From contig NZ_FWFO01000004.1 in assembly GCF_900172225.1 (NCBI RefSeq), forward strand, positions 124,001 through 188,000: a DNA stretch of 64,000 nt. Reading direction: 5' to 3'. Source of the DNA: Falsiruegeria litorea R37. Lineage in GTDB: Bacteria > Pseudomonadota > Alphaproteobacteria > Rhodobacterales > Rhodobacteraceae. Both the position numbers and the translations under genes were made by a program. Of the stretch, positions 34,317 through 43,190 are shown in pieces. A model generated the notes under the pieces. That model saw only the letters and a program-made list of their open reading frames with translations. It was not told where the DNA came from and made no database searches. Positions within the stretch are counted from its first letter, which is position 1. The number at the start of each line of letters is the position of its first letter.

Positions 34317-35846
34317 TTATGCGGCCTTTCCATCAACGCCTGCCATCAGCAGGCCCAGTTCTTTTTCGTCCGTTTCATGGGGCAGGCGTTCGCCCATGAT
34401 GTGGCCGTCGAACATGACGGCGATGCGGTCGGATAGGGAAAAGATCTCTTCCAGCTCCACCGACACCAGCAGAACCGCCTTGCCCTTATCGCGCAGGGCA
34501 ACGATCTGCTGGTGAATGAATTCAATCGCGCCGATGTCGACGCCACGGGTCGGTTGACCAACCAGTAGCAGGTCGGGGTTCTGTTCAATCTCGCGGGCGA
34601 CCACGATCTTTTGCTGGTTTCCGCCCGAGAAGTTCTTGGCCGCAAGCCAGCCGTCCGGCGGGCGCACATCAAACTTTTCGATCTTGCGCTCGGTGTCGGC
34701 GCGCAAGGCGGCATTGTTCATGAAAATCCCGTTCTGATAGGCCGGGTCGTGGTGATAGCCAAAGGCCACGTTTTCCCACGCGTGAAAGTCCATGATCAGA
34801 CCCTCGCGTTGCCGGTCTTCGGGGACATGGGCGATGTGCTGTGCCCGACGGGTGCGCGCATCCGACCCCGGACCACTGAGCGCCAGTGGCTCGCCGTTCA
34901 ACCGAATGCTGCCGGTGCCCGGACGCATGCCGCCCAGAACCTCAAGCAGTTCGGACTGCCCGTTTCCAGCAACGCCCGCAATGCCAAGAATTTCACCCGC
35001 GCGGACCTGTAGGTTGATGCCTTTCACCCGCTCGACACCTTTTTCGTCGGTGACATGCAGGTTCTCGATCTCCAGAATCGGTTTGCCGACTTGTGCAGGC
35101 ACCTTGTCCACCTGCAGCAGAACCTTGCGGCCCACCATCAGCTCGGCCAGATGCTGCGGGTTGGTCTCGGATGTCTTGACCGTTGCCGTCATCTGCCCGC
35201 GCCGCATGACGCTGACGGTATCGGTCGCCTCCATGATTTCGCGCAGTTTGTGCGTGATCAGGATGATGGTTTTACCCTCATCCTTGAGGCGGTGCAGGAT
35301 GCGAAACAGCTGATCGGCTTCGGCGGGTGTCAGCACGCCGGTGGGTTCGTCCAGGATCAGGATATCCGCCTGACGATAAAGCGCCTTCAGGATCTCGACC
35401 CGTTGCTGCATGCCGACGCCGATCTCTTCGATCACGGCGTCGGGGTCCACGTTCAGCTCATACTCGGCTGCCAACTCCTCGAGCGTTTTCCGCGCCTTGG
35501 CCAGCGACGGCTTGAGCAGTCCGCCATCTTCGGCACCCAGGATGATATTTTCCAGAACGGTAAAGTTCTCGACCAGTTTGAAGTGCTGGAACACCATGCC
35601 GATGCCTGCTGCGATGGCGGCTTGGCTGTCCGGGATCTCGGTCTTTGCACCGTTGATCCAGATCTCGCCTTTGTCGGCTTTGTAGAATCCGTAAAGGATA
35701 CTCATCAGCGTGGATTTGCCCGCACCGTTTTCACCGATGATCCCATGGATCGTACCGGGGGCGACGCTGATAGAGATGTCCTTGTTTGCCTGGACGGGGC
35801 CAAAGGATTTGGAAATCCCTTTTAGCTCGATGGCTGGGACGGTCAT
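34317..35846 (-). CDS. BMP-type ABC transporter ATP-binding protein (double ABC)
   Basis: The 509 residues contain two ABC domains. The first has a normal Walker A, GENGAGKSTLMS, near residue 40, and LILDEPTGVLTPAEADQLF. The second (from about residue 260) has a degenerate Walker A, GVAGNGQSELLE, then FSGGNQQKIVVARE and VGQPTRGVDIGA. This pairing is usual for sugar- and nucleoside-type importers. It energises uptake through the two permeases downstream. A stem-loop separates it from the binding-protein gene. Confidence 0.93.
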   Translation of the reverse strand: MTVPAIELKGISKSFGPVQANKDISISVAPGTIHGIIGENGAGKSTLMSILYGFYKADKGEIWINGAKTEIPDSQAAIAAGIGMVFQHFKLVENFTVLENIILGAEDGGLLKPSLAKARKTLEELAAEYELNVDPDAVIEEIGVGMQQRVEILKALYRQADILILDEPTGVLTPAEADQLFRILHRLKDEGKTIILITHKLREIMEATDTVSVMRRGQMTATVKTSETNPQHLAELMVGRKVLLQVDKVPAQVGKPILEIENLHVTDEKGVERVKGINLQVRAGEILGIAGVAGNGQSELLEVLGGMRPGTGSIRLNGEPLALSGPGSDARTRRAQHIAHVPEDRQREGLIMDFHAWENVAFGYHHDPAYQNGIFMNNAALRADTERKIEKFDVRPPDGWLAAKNFSGGNQQKIVVAREIEQNPDLLLVGQPTRGVDIGAIEFIHQQIVALRDKGKAVLLVSVELEEIFSLSDRIAVMFDGHIMGERLPHETDEKELGLLMAGVDGKAA

Positions 35847-35925
35847 GATTTAACCTCGATGGCCGAAGAGGGGCGCGAACGGAATGGCGATCTGTCGCCA
35901 TAGGCGCGCGGGGGAGGTGAAAGGC

Positions 35926-35947
35926 GGGCCGGTGGTGTCACCGGCCC
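35926..35947 (-). terminator. intercistronic stem-loop after the binding-protein gene
   Basis: GGGCCGGTG and CACCGGCCC form a nine-base-pair stem with a four-base loop, located 15 bases after the binding-protein stop. Such stem-loops commonly stabilise the abundant binding-protein mRNA and allow partial readthrough into the transporter genes. Confidence 0.6.
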
Positions 35948-35961
35948 ACGCGGATAAGCGA

Positions 35962-36960
35962 TTAGAAGCTTACAGCAGGGCAGCTGTCATTTTCGTAATA
36001 GCTGACAACTGTGGTCTTGCCGTCGATGATGTCCTGACGTGCAGTTTCAACTGCGCCCTTCATGTCATCGCTGACCAGCGAGGCGTTGTTGTCGTCCATT
36101 GCAACGCCGACGCCTTCTTCGGCCAGACCCATGGTGAAGACACCGGTTTCAACGTCCGCGCCTGCTTTCATCGCGTCATAAACGGCCACGTCCACGCGCT
36201 TGAGCATCGAGGTCAGGACCTTGCCGGGGTGCAGGTGGTTCTGGTTGCTGTCCACGCCGATCGACAGGATGCCTTCGTCGGCTGCGGTCTGCAGAACACC
36301 AACGCCGGTGCCACCAGCAGCAGCATAGATCACGTCAGCACCTTGCGCGATTTGCGCTTTGGTCAGCTCCGAGCCCTTGACCGGGTCGTTCCATGCGGTC
36401 GGGGTGGTTCCGGTCATGTTGGCCACGATGTTGACGTCGGGGTTCACAGCCTTGGCGCCTTGGGCATAACCGCAGCCAAAGTGACGGATCAGCGGGATAT
36501 CCATGCCACCGATGAAGCCCACGGTGCCGGATTTCGAAGCCATCGCGGCCATCATACCAACCAGGTACGACCCTTCGTGCTCAGCAAAACCGATCTGACG
36601 CACGTTCGGGGCATCCAGCCAAGTGACGTCAACCGCAACGAACTTGGTGTCGGGGTAATCAGCCGCAACAGCGCTCAGCGGGTCGGCCATGGCAAAGCCC
36701 ATGGTGATCACCGGGTTGGCGCCAGCTTCGGCAAAGCGCCGCAGGGCCTGCTCGCGCTGCGCTTCGGACTGCAGCTCGATTTCGCGGTACTTGCCGCCGG
36801 TCTCTTCGGCCCAACGAGACGCGCCGTTGTGGGCCGCTTCGTTAAAGGATTTGTCGAACTTGCCACCCAGGTCAAAGATCAGCGCGGGTTCGGCCAGAGC
36901 GGCCCCTGCGGTCAGCGCCAGCGAGGCTGCGGCTCCCATCAGCGATTTCATGAGGGTCAT
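35962..36960 (-). CDS. BMP family ABC transporter substrate-binding protein
   Basis: The 332 residues start with a cleavable signal (LMGAAASLALTAGAALA) and no lipobox cysteine, so it is a soluble periplasmic protein. The family motifs are LIFDLGGKFDKSFNEAAHNG near residue 28, FAEHEGSYLVGMMAAMASKSG in the middle, and YAAAGGTGVGVLQTAAD. BMP-family binders take up purine nucleosides or related compounds; the ligand here is not known. It is first in a four-gene operon. Confidence 0.93.
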   Translation of the reverse strand: MTLMKSLMGAAASLALTAGAALAEPALIFDLGGKFDKSFNEAAHNGASRWAEETGGKYREIELQSEAQREQALRRFAEAGANPVITMGFAMADPLSAVAADYPDTKFVAVDVTWLDAPNVRQIGFAEHEGSYLVGMMAAMASKSGTVGFIGGMDIPLIRHFGCGYAQGAKAVNPDVNIVANMTGTTPTAWNDPVKGSELTKAQIAQGADVIYAAAGGTGVGVLQTAADEGILSIGVDSNQNHLHPGKVLTSMLKRVDVAVYDAMKAGADVETGVFTMGLAEEGVGVAMDDNNASLVSDDMKGAVETARQDIIDGKTTVVSYYENDSCPAVSF

Positions 36961-37114
36961 TTTGTACTCCCGTTGGTTTTTGTTTCGGACGCCCAGTCTG
37001 TGCCGGGGCCGTGCATTCGTTCAGAATTGCAATGATACCGGCAATTAAGGACGGAGCCAGCCCAAAGAATCAACCGCTTTTTGACCGGATGGTCCAAGAA
37101 TCGCGGGGTTTCCG

Positions 37115-37540
37115 TTAGGGCAAGGCCCGTTGCATCACGATGGCGTCGATACTCTCCTTGGCGGAACGCTTGTAATAGCCGTGTCTGCGGCCGTGGGGCG
37201 CATATCCGCACTTGCGATAAAGCGCAATGGCCGGAGCGTTATCGGCCGCCACGTCAAGAAACGCACGTTCGGCGTTCTGGTGCATCGCTTGCTCATGCCA
37301 AGCCGTCATGACCATTGCTGCCAAACCCTGACGTTGGTGGCCGGGGTGGGTTGCGATGGTCAGCAACTCGGCCTCTCCGGCGATCAGCTGGATCAGGGCA
37401 AAACACCGTTTGTCGCCAATGGCAAAGGTGAATCGGTTGGACAGAAGATCGGAAAATTCTGTTTCACTCCAAGGACGTGACTGGGTGAACGCCGCCTTGT
37501 GGGTGACGGCCATTTGAGCTGGGGTCAGGGCGTTCGTCAT
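37115..37540 (-). CDS. rimI: ribosomal-protein-alanine N-acetyltransferase
   Basis: This 141-residue GNAT has the acetyl-CoA loop IATHPGHQRQGLAAMVM near residue 75 and AFLDVAADNAPAIALYRKCGYAP, the RimI-type ending. RimI acetylates the N-terminal alanine of ribosomal protein S18. It overlaps tsaB by four bases, the usual tsaB-rimI pairing, which supports the specific call. Confidence 0.88.
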   Translation of the reverse strand: MTNALTPAQMAVTHKAAFTQSRPWSETEFSDLLSNRFTFAIGDKRCFALIQLIAGEAELLTIATHPGHQRQGLAAMVMTAWHEQAMHQNAERAFLDVAADNAPAIALYRKCGYAPHGRRHGYYKRSAKESIDAIVMQRALP

Positions 37541-38121
37541 TCGTCCAGCAGTACAGGCGGCACGTCGCGAGAGGGGGCTGCGTCAGCCGGTCTAAGGTAG
37601 AAAGGGGCGGGTGGCGTGTTCGCCTGAGCAAAGCGATCCGCTGCAATTCGGGCGATGGAAACGGCCGTTTCCGACCCGCTTGGTACGAGATACAGCTTGG
37701 CAGTTGCTTCCAGATCAGCCCGCGGCAAGAGTTCTGCCTCTTGCCCGTTGCGACGGACATAGACGTGATCGCGCGGGGCGGGAATCGTCGGCAAGGTGCC
37801 CTCTGGTGCGATAGCATCAAGGGATTCGAAACCGGTCACGCCGACAGCAGGCACTTTTAATCCCAGGGCCAAACCCCGTGCCGCCGAAACCGAAATGCGG
37901 ATGCCGGTGAAATTCCCGGGGCCCGTACCCACTCCGATAGCCGTCAAGTCCTGCCACGTGGCCCCACCTTCGGCCAGGACCTCCTCCAGCAGTGGCATCA
38001 GGCGTTCTGCCTGCCCGCGCTTCATTTCTTCGCTTCGCGCTACAAGCACATCGCCATCCCGCAGTAAGGCCGCGGCGCAGAACGGCCCCGACGTATCAAA
38101 CGCTAGAATGAGAGTGCTCAT
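37537..38121 (-). CDS. tsaB: tRNA threonylcarbamoyladenosine biosynthesis protein TsaB
   Basis: The 194 residues open with ILAFDTSGPFCAAALLRDG, the ASKHA phosphate-1 motif, and carry AIGVGTGPGNFTGIRISVSAARGLA near residue 65. TsaB is the non-catalytic partner of TsaD in t6A37 tRNA modification. It overlaps both the GFA gene upstream and rimI downstream, each by four bases. Confidence 0.95.
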   Translation of the reverse strand: MSTLILAFDTSGPFCAAALLRDGDVLVARSEEMKRGQAERLMPLLEEVLAEGGATWQDLTAIGVGTGPGNFTGIRISVSAARGLALGLKVPAVGVTGFESLDAIAPEGTLPTIPAPRDHVYVRRNGQEAELLPRADLEATAKLYLVPSGSETAVSIARIAADRFAQANTPPAPFYLRPADAAPSRDVPPVLLDE

Positions 38122-38585
38122 GATTCGGTGGGTCCTGTATCTGGGGCAGATTGGGCGTGCAGATAATCCCGCCCCGAGCCATTGTCACGCGGCAAACCAT
38201 CGTCCAGGTGCAGCCAGTGGGGTGCATTATCCGCGTGACAGTGCAATGCCGGTTGCAGATCTTCGATCTGATCAATCACGCCAAGCGGTACGTAAATCTG
38301 GTCTGGCAGGTAATCGAACCACGCGGCCATGGCCGAGCCGCAGGTACGGCAGAACCAGCGTTTGATCCCGGGGTTGATCTCAACCGGATCTGGCCAAGTC
38401 GGCAGGATTTCAATGACTTCCGGCGCAAAGGCAGCAAAAGCCGCAACCGGCCCGCCTGTCACGCGGCGGCAGTCGCTGCAATGGCAGTAGGTAACGACCT
38501 GAGCAGGGGCAGGGGCCTGAATGCAAAGGGCGCCGCAATAGCAGCGCCCTGACAGTGTCTTGGGGTTATGCGTCAAGCTGGTCAC
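38118..38585 (-). CDS. GFA family zinc-binding protein
   Basis: The 155-residue protein starts with GTG. Its cysteine pattern is that of glutathione-dependent formaldehyde-activating (GFA) fold proteins: GRCYCGALC, then YCHCSDCRRVTGG, and RWFCRTCGSAM. These bind two zinc ions. Many members do not act on formaldehyde, so the substrate is open. It lies 3 bases after the NifU-like gene and is coupled to tsaB. Confidence 0.9.
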   Translation of the reverse strand: MTSLTHNPKTLSGRCYCGALCIQAPAPAQVVTYCHCSDCRRVTGGPVAAFAAFAPEVIEILPTWPDPVEINPGIKRWFCRTCGSAMAAWFDYLPDQIYVPLGVIDQIEDLQPALHCHADNAPHWLHLDDGLPRDNGSGRDYLHAQSAPDTGPTES

Positions 38586-38588
38586 GGG

Positions 38589-39152
38589 TCAGACCGCAAC
38601 GGGGCGCACCTCGGTCACCTCGGGGATGTAGTGGCGCAGCAGGTTCTCGATGCCCATTTTCAGCGTCAAGGTTGACGAGGGGCAACCAGCGCAGGCGCCT
38701 TGCATATGCAGATAGACCACGCCGCGATCAAAGCCGTGGAACGTGATGTCGCCACCGTCTTGTGCCACCGCAGGGCGCACACGGCTGTCGAGCAGTTCCT
38801 TGATTTGGTCGACAACTTCGCCGTCTTCGCCGGTGTGTTCTGCGTGGCCCGAGGCCGCTTGGGCATCGTCTGCCATCACGGGCTGACCGGATTGATAATG
38901 CTCCATCACCGCACCCAGGATGGCGGGTTTGATATGATCCCATTCAACCGCGTCGTCTTTGGTGACGGTGACAAAGTCGTTGCCAAAGAACACACCGGTC
39001 ACGCCGCTGACGGTAAAGATGCGCGCAGCGAGGGGGGATTTGGTGGCCGCTTCGGCCGAGGGGAAGTCTGCGGTGCCCATTTCGAGCACGGTCTGGCCGG
39101 GCAGGAATTTCAACGTCGCCGGGTTCGGCGTCGATTCGGTTTGAATGAACAT
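38589..39152 (-). CDS. NifU family iron-sulfur cluster carrier
   Basis: I choose the ATG at 39152, giving 187 residues beginning MFIQTESTPNPATLKFLPG, the Nfu N-terminal domain. The C-terminal NifU domain has the cluster-binding pair in GACAGCPSSTLTLKMGIENLL. Such proteins deliver [4Fe-4S] clusters to apoenzymes; SdhB in this window could be a client. The gene leads the nfu-GFA-tsaB-rimI operon. Confidence 0.93.
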   Translation of the reverse strand: MFIQTESTPNPATLKFLPGQTVLEMGTADFPSAEAATKSPLAARIFTVSGVTGVFFGNDFVTVTKDDAVEWDHIKPAILGAVMEHYQSGQPVMADDAQAASGHAEHTGEDGEVVDQIKELLDSRVRPAVAQDGGDITFHGFDRGVVYLHMQGACAGCPSSTLTLKMGIENLLRHYIPEVTEVRPVAV

Positions 39153-39221
39153 GAGCAGCCTCCATGATGCGTGCATCTGATATGCGGTCATGGGCGCGGG
39201 AAGTCAATAATTGGAACCGTT

Positions 39222-39815
39222 CTAAATTGATGCGGCGTGCATTAGCGCTTCGTCCAATCGGTCATCGCCCCAAAAAAGCTCGTCCCCCGCGATAAAACTT
39301 GGGGCACCAAACAGGTCCAGCTTTTGCGCTTTGTCGGATTGAGCGCGCAACGCGGCTTTGGTCTCGGGGGCGCTTGCGTCCTGGATCAGGGTTGCTTGCA
39401 AACCAGCCGCGCACCAGCATTCGGCCAGAACCCCGGCGTCCGAAATGGGCAAGCCCCGCCCGAACTGCGCTGCATAAACAGCTCGAACAAAGGGCCCGAT
39501 CCGACCCTGCTGCTTTGCCACCAGCGCCAACCGTGCTGCCATCAGCCCGTTTTGCGGAAAAGGATCGGGCCGCACAAACGGCAAATCGCGCGCCGCACAT
39601 AGGCGCTCCATGTCACGCCACATATAGCGACCCTTGGCGGGATAGATGTTGAAGGGAGAGTTGTCCCAGCCCTGCGCCGCAAAGATCGGCCCAAGCAAAA
39701 AGGGCTGCCAGTCAACGGCAACCCCATGACGCGCGGCGGCATCTTCGATCCGCATGGCGCTGAGATAGGAATAGGTCGATGCGAATTCGAACCAGAATTG
39801 AATGCGCCCCGTCAT
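39222..39815 (-). CDS. 2-hydroxychromene-2-carboxylate isomerase family (DsbA-like)
   Basis: The 197 residues form a thioredoxin-fold with inserted helices. The opening IQFWFEFASTYSYLSAMRIED lacks a CxxC and has a serine in its place, as in HCCA isomerases and kappa-class GSTs, which use glutathione. GAPSFIAGDELFWGDDRLDEAL is the C-terminal signature. It may isomerise an aromatic catabolite or act as a generic GSH-dependent isomerase. It begins 9 bases after the universal stress gene stop. Confidence 0.88.
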   Translation of the reverse strand: MTGRIQFWFEFASTYSYLSAMRIEDAAARHGVAVDWQPFLLGPIFAAQGWDNSPFNIYPAKGRYMWRDMERLCAARDLPFVRPDPFPQNGLMAARLALVAKQQGRIGPFVRAVYAAQFGRGLPISDAGVLAECWCAAGLQATLIQDASAPETKAALRAQSDKAQKLDLFGAPSFIAGDELFWGDDRLDEALMHAASI

Positions 39816-39824
39816 AGCCCGCCC

Positions 39825-40280
39825 TCAGGTGATCGCTTCAAGTTTTTCCTTGCTCAGATCGCCGGGCACGATGGTGATCGGGATCGGCAGTGATCCGGAC
39901 GACCGGCTGAGCTGTGACACCAGCGGGCCAGGCCCCTTTTTGTCGGTGCCTGCGCCCAGAACCAGAACGCCGATTTCGGAATCTTCCTGAACCTGCGCGA
40001 TGATTTCGTTCACCGCTTCGCCTTCGCGAATGATCAACTCAGGCTCAACATGCTGCTTGTCGCGCATCCATTTGGCGAACACCTCGAAATGCGCGTGAAT
40101 GCGTTCGCGGGCTTCTTCGCGCATCACCTCACCGACGCCGATCCAGTGGTTGAACTCGTCCGGCGGAATGATCGACAGAACGGCCACGCCGCCGCCGGTG
40201 TGCGACGCGCGCATCGCAGCAAAACGCATGGCATTCAGACATTCACGGCTGTCATCCAGGACGACAAGAAACTTACGCAT
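39825..40280 (-). CDS. universal stress protein (UspA family)
   Basis: The ATG at 40280 behind AGGA gives 151 residues; a TTG two codons earlier is less likely. The core MRKFLVVLDDSRECLNAMRF contains the first strand and acidic residue. The ATP-binding region is GVLVLGAGTDKKGPGPLVSQL, a weak G-2x-G-9x-G match. Usp proteins respond to starvation and redox stress. It probably shares a transcript with the isomerase downstream. Confidence 0.88.
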   Translation of the reverse strand: MRKFLVVLDDSRECLNAMRFAAMRASHTGGGVAVLSIIPPDEFNHWIGVGEVMREEARERIHAHFEVFAKWMRDKQHVEPELIIREGEAVNEIIAQVQEDSEIGVLVLGAGTDKKGPGPLVSQLSRSSGSLPIPITIVPGDLSKEKLEAIT

Positions 40281-40361
40281 GGGCAATTATCCTCTTTCAC
40301 CGGATCATGCATTACGGGACGAGGGCTTGCAATAACAGGGTTTCTTATTCGGTCCAGAGGT

Positions 40362-41225
40362 TTACCCGGCTGACGCCGCCCAATCCCAATAAAGCGCACG
40401 TGCTTTGCGGGCGATAGGGCCAATCTGGAATTGCGTATCGTCCAGAGCCGTCACCGGCGTCACTTTGTTCATGTTGCCGGACATGAAAATCTCGTCCGCG
40501 TCATGGAAATCCTGGAACGACAGGACGGCCTCGTGAACCTTTACGCCATCGGCCTGCAGGTTCTTGATGTGACGTGCGCGCGTGATCCCGGCCAGAAAGG
40601 TGCCGTTGGCGATCGGCGTGAACACCTCGCCATCACGAACCATGAAAATGTTGGCGGTGGCGGTCTCGGCCACATTGCCCATGGCGTCGGCCACCAGCGC
40701 GTTGTTGAACCCTTTTGCGCGTGCCTCTTTCAGCATCCGGGCGTTGTTGGGATACAGGCATCCAGCCTTGGCATTGACGACGGCATCTTCCAGCACGGGG
40801 CGACGAAAGCGGGTCGTGGTCAGCGTGACCGAGGCCTCGGGCGCGGCCATCGGGATCTCTTCCAGGCATAGCGCGAAACCAGTCGAGTCGGGCTGCGGAA
40901 CAATCGCGGTCGGGTCGCCGTCGATGCCCCAGTACATCGGGCGGATGTAGACGGCGGTGTCTTTGCCATAAGCCTTGAGCCCTTCGCGGGCGATCTCGAC
41001 CATCTCCTCGGTCGAAACTGTGGGGGTCAGCATCAACGCTTCGGCTGAACGGTTGGTACGGGCGCAATGCGCGTCCAGATCCGGGGTCAGACCGTCAAAG
41101 AACCGGGCGCCGTCAAACACCCCTGACCCCAACCAGGCGCCATGGTCGGCCGCGCGCATGATCGGGACGTTGCCATCATGCCAGGTGCCTTCGAAATAGG
41201 TGCGGATGTTGGTGCCGGTTGCCAT
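40362..41225 (-). CDS. ilvE: branched-chain amino acid aminotransferase (class IV)
   Basis: The 287 residues belong to fold-type IV PLP aminotransferases. FEGTWHDGNVPIMRAADHGAW is the N-terminal signature, the PLP lysine lies in DAVVNAKAGCLYPNNARML near residue 155, and GNVAETATANIFMV binds the phosphate. IlvE interconverts Leu, Ile and Val with their keto acids. A D-amino-acid transaminase or aminodeoxychorismate lyase is less likely but not excluded. Confidence 0.82.
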   Translation of the reverse strand: MATGTNIRTYFEGTWHDGNVPIMRAADHGAWLGSGVFDGARFFDGLTPDLDAHCARTNRSAEALMLTPTVSTEEMVEIAREGLKAYGKDTAVYIRPMYWGIDGDPTAIVPQPDSTGFALCLEEIPMAAPEASVTLTTTRFRRPVLEDAVVNAKAGCLYPNNARMLKEARAKGFNNALVADAMGNVAETATANIFMVRDGEVFTPIANGTFLAGITRARHIKNLQADGVKVHEAVLSFQDFHDADEIFMSGNMNKVTPVTALDDTQFQIGPIARKARALYWDWAASAG

Positions 41226-41329
41226 GATTGTCTCCCTCTCTCACTGTGAAACTTGGGTGAGAATGGGTCAGAAGTCCAGACCTGTGTGGGGGCTGCAATG
41301 CAATCGTGATAACGACAGGGCAAAAGAAA

Positions 41330-41357
41330 ACCGGCCGACCTTTGAAAGTCGACCGGT
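41330..41357 (-). terminator. rho-independent terminator of trpS
   Basis: Ten-base arms with an eight-base loop pair fully on the minus strand (one G-U), then TTTTCTTTTG follows. The plus strand would have a mismatch. It lies 20 bases after the trpS stop. Confidence 0.85.
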
Positions 41358-41377
41358 GATTGTCAGCTGGCGTTGGA

Positions 41378-42409
41378 TCAGATTTGTACAGGCGGGACCA
41401 TGCCAACGATGTCATAGGTCTGGCGCAGGATCGGGGCCGTGATCTCTCTCGCGCGCTCGGCGCCACGGGTCAGGATGCGGTCAATCTCGTCCTGTTCGTT
41501 CATCAGACGCGCCATCTCGCTGGAAATCGGGGCCAGCTTGTCGACCGCCAATTCCGCCAGCATCGGCTTGAACTCGCCAAACTGCTTGCCGCCCACCTCG
41601 GTCAGCACCTGGTCCACCGATTGCTCGCTCAAGGCGGCATAGATGTTGACCAGGTTGCGCGCCTCGGGCCGCTCTTCCAGGCCTTTGGCTTCGGATGGCA
41701 GGGCATCAGGGTCAGTCTTGGCTTTACGGATCTTCTTGGCGATGGCGTCTGCGTCATCGGTCATGTTGATGCGGCTGGCATCTGACGGGTCGGATTTCGA
41801 CATCTTCTTGGACCCATCACGCAGGGACATCACGCGCGTTGCCGCACCTTCGATCACCGGCTCGGCCATTGGGAAGAAATCGACGCCATAGTCGTGGTTG
41901 AACTTGGCTGCGATGTCGCGGGTTAGCTCGACGTGCTGTTTCTGGTCCTCGCCCACCGGCACATGGGTGGCGTGGTAGATCAGGATGTCGGCGGCCATCA
42001 GCGCAGGATAGGCAAACAACCCCAGCGACTGGTTCTGCGCGTTCTTGCCTGCCTTGTCCTTGAACTGGGTCATCCGCTGCATCCAGCCCATCCGGGCGAC
42101 GCAGTTGAAGATCCACCCCAGCTGCGCGTGTTCGGGCACCTGGCTCTGGTTGATCAGGATCGATTTTTCCGGGTCGATACCGGAGGCGATGAACCCGGCG
42201 CAGAGCTCACGCGTGTTCTTGCGCAGCGTCTCGGGCTCCAGAAACTTGGCCGTGATCGCATGCAGGTCGACCATGCAATAGACGGTTTCGAACTCTTCAC
42301 CTTGCATGTCCACAAAGCGTTTGATCGCACCCAGGTAGTTCCCCAGCGTCAAACCGCCCGAAGGCTGGATGCCGGAAAACACACGCGGCGTGAATTGGGT
42401 CTCGGACAT
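41378..42409 (-). CDS. trpS: tryptophanyl-tRNA synthetase
   Basis: From the ATG at 42409 behind GGGAG the protein has 343 residues; an upstream TTG leaves no room for a ribosome-binding site. The class I synthetase motifs are [19 protein letters not shown] (TxGN variant of HIGH) and [38 protein letters not shown] is the tryptophan-binding region. It charges tRNA-Trp and is essential. Confidence 0.97.
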   Translation of the reverse strand: MSETQFTPRVFSGIQPSGGLTLGNYLGAIKRFVDMQGEEFETVYCMVDLHAITAKFLEPETLRKNTRELCAGFIASGIDPEKSILINQSQVPEHAQLGWIFNCVARMGWMQRMTQFKDKAGKNAQNQSLGLFAYPALMAADILIYHATHVPVGEDQKQHVELTRDIAAKFNHDYGVDFFPMAEPVIEGAATRVMSLRDGSKKMSKSDPSDASRINMTDDADAIAKKIRKAKTDPDALPSEAKGLEERPEARNLVNIYAALSEQSVDQVLTEVGGKQFGEFKPMLAELAVDKLAPISSEMARLMNEQDEIDRILTRGAERAREITAPILRQTYDIVGMVPPVQI

Positions 42410-42500
42410 GTCAGACAACTCCCGTCTGGAATAATAGGCCCATGTCGCTTACCCATGAGGCCAAAGGACGTCAACAGTCCCCCGTAAAGGAGGCCCGATC

Positions 42501-43187
42501 ATGAGCAGCAATCCCAACCCCCAAGCGGTCAACCCGCTGCCACCCGTCGTGGTGGCACTGTGTCTGTTCATCATGGGGATCGAGTTGGCGTTCACCTTGG
42601 GGTCGCGGGGCATCGTCGGCGGACCCGAGGCGGTCGGGTGGCGGTTGAGCGCGATCCAGACCTATGCGTTTTCAGGCGAGATTTTCGCCTGGATGTGGGA
42701 GACCGGGCGTTGGCCCTTGGACCAGATGATGCGGTTCGTGACCTATCCGTTTGTGCATGGCTCGTTCACGCAGACCATTTTCGTGTGCGTCTTTGTGCTG
42801 GCCATGGGCAAGATGGTGGCCGAGGTGTTCGGCAGCGTTGCCATGCTGCTGATCTTTGTTCTGTCCGGGATCGGTGGTGCGCTGCTTTATGCCATCCTTC
42901 TGACCGAACCCTATCCGTTGGTCGGTGGGTTTCCCGCCGTGTATGGCCTGATCGGGGCGTTCACTTTTCTGCTTTGGGTCAACCTGTCACTGGTCGGGGA
43001 AAACCAAAGCCGGGCGTTTTCTCTGATCGCCATGCTGATGGGGATCCAGCTTGTGTTTGGCCTGATCTTTGGCGGGACAAAGGACTGGGTGGCTGATCTG
43101 GGCGGTTTTGCAACCGGGTTTGGACTGTCGTTCCTGTTCGTTCCGGGCGGGTGGGCGCGGATCCGACGTTTGTTGCAGCGCGACTAA
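42501..43187 (+). CDS. rhomboid-like membrane protein lacking the catalytic dyad
   Basis: The 228 residues have about six helices and follow AAAGGAGG. The rhomboid framework is recognisable in RFVTYPFVHGSFTQTIF and LVGGFPAVYGLIGAFTFL. The active-site GxSG motif is replaced by GGFPA, so the serine is absent. In the last helix the catalytic histidine is replaced in ADLGGFATGFGLSF, where active enzymes have AHxxGxxxG. It should therefore be an inactive rhomboid (pseudoprotease). It is divergent from trpS and convergent with murJ. Confidence 0.82.
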   Translation: MSSNPNPQAVNPLPPVVVALCLFIMGIELAFTLGSRGIVGGPEAVGWRLSAIQTYAFSGEIFAWMWETGRWPLDQMMRFVTYPFVHGSFTQTIFVCVFVLAMGKMVAEVFGSVAMLLIFVLSGIGGALLYAILLTEPYPLVGGFPAVYGLIGAFTFLLWVNLSLVGENQSRAFSLIAMLMGIQLVFGLIFGGTKDWVADLGGFATGFGLSFLFVPGGWARIRRLLQRD

Positions 43188-43190
43188 CGC

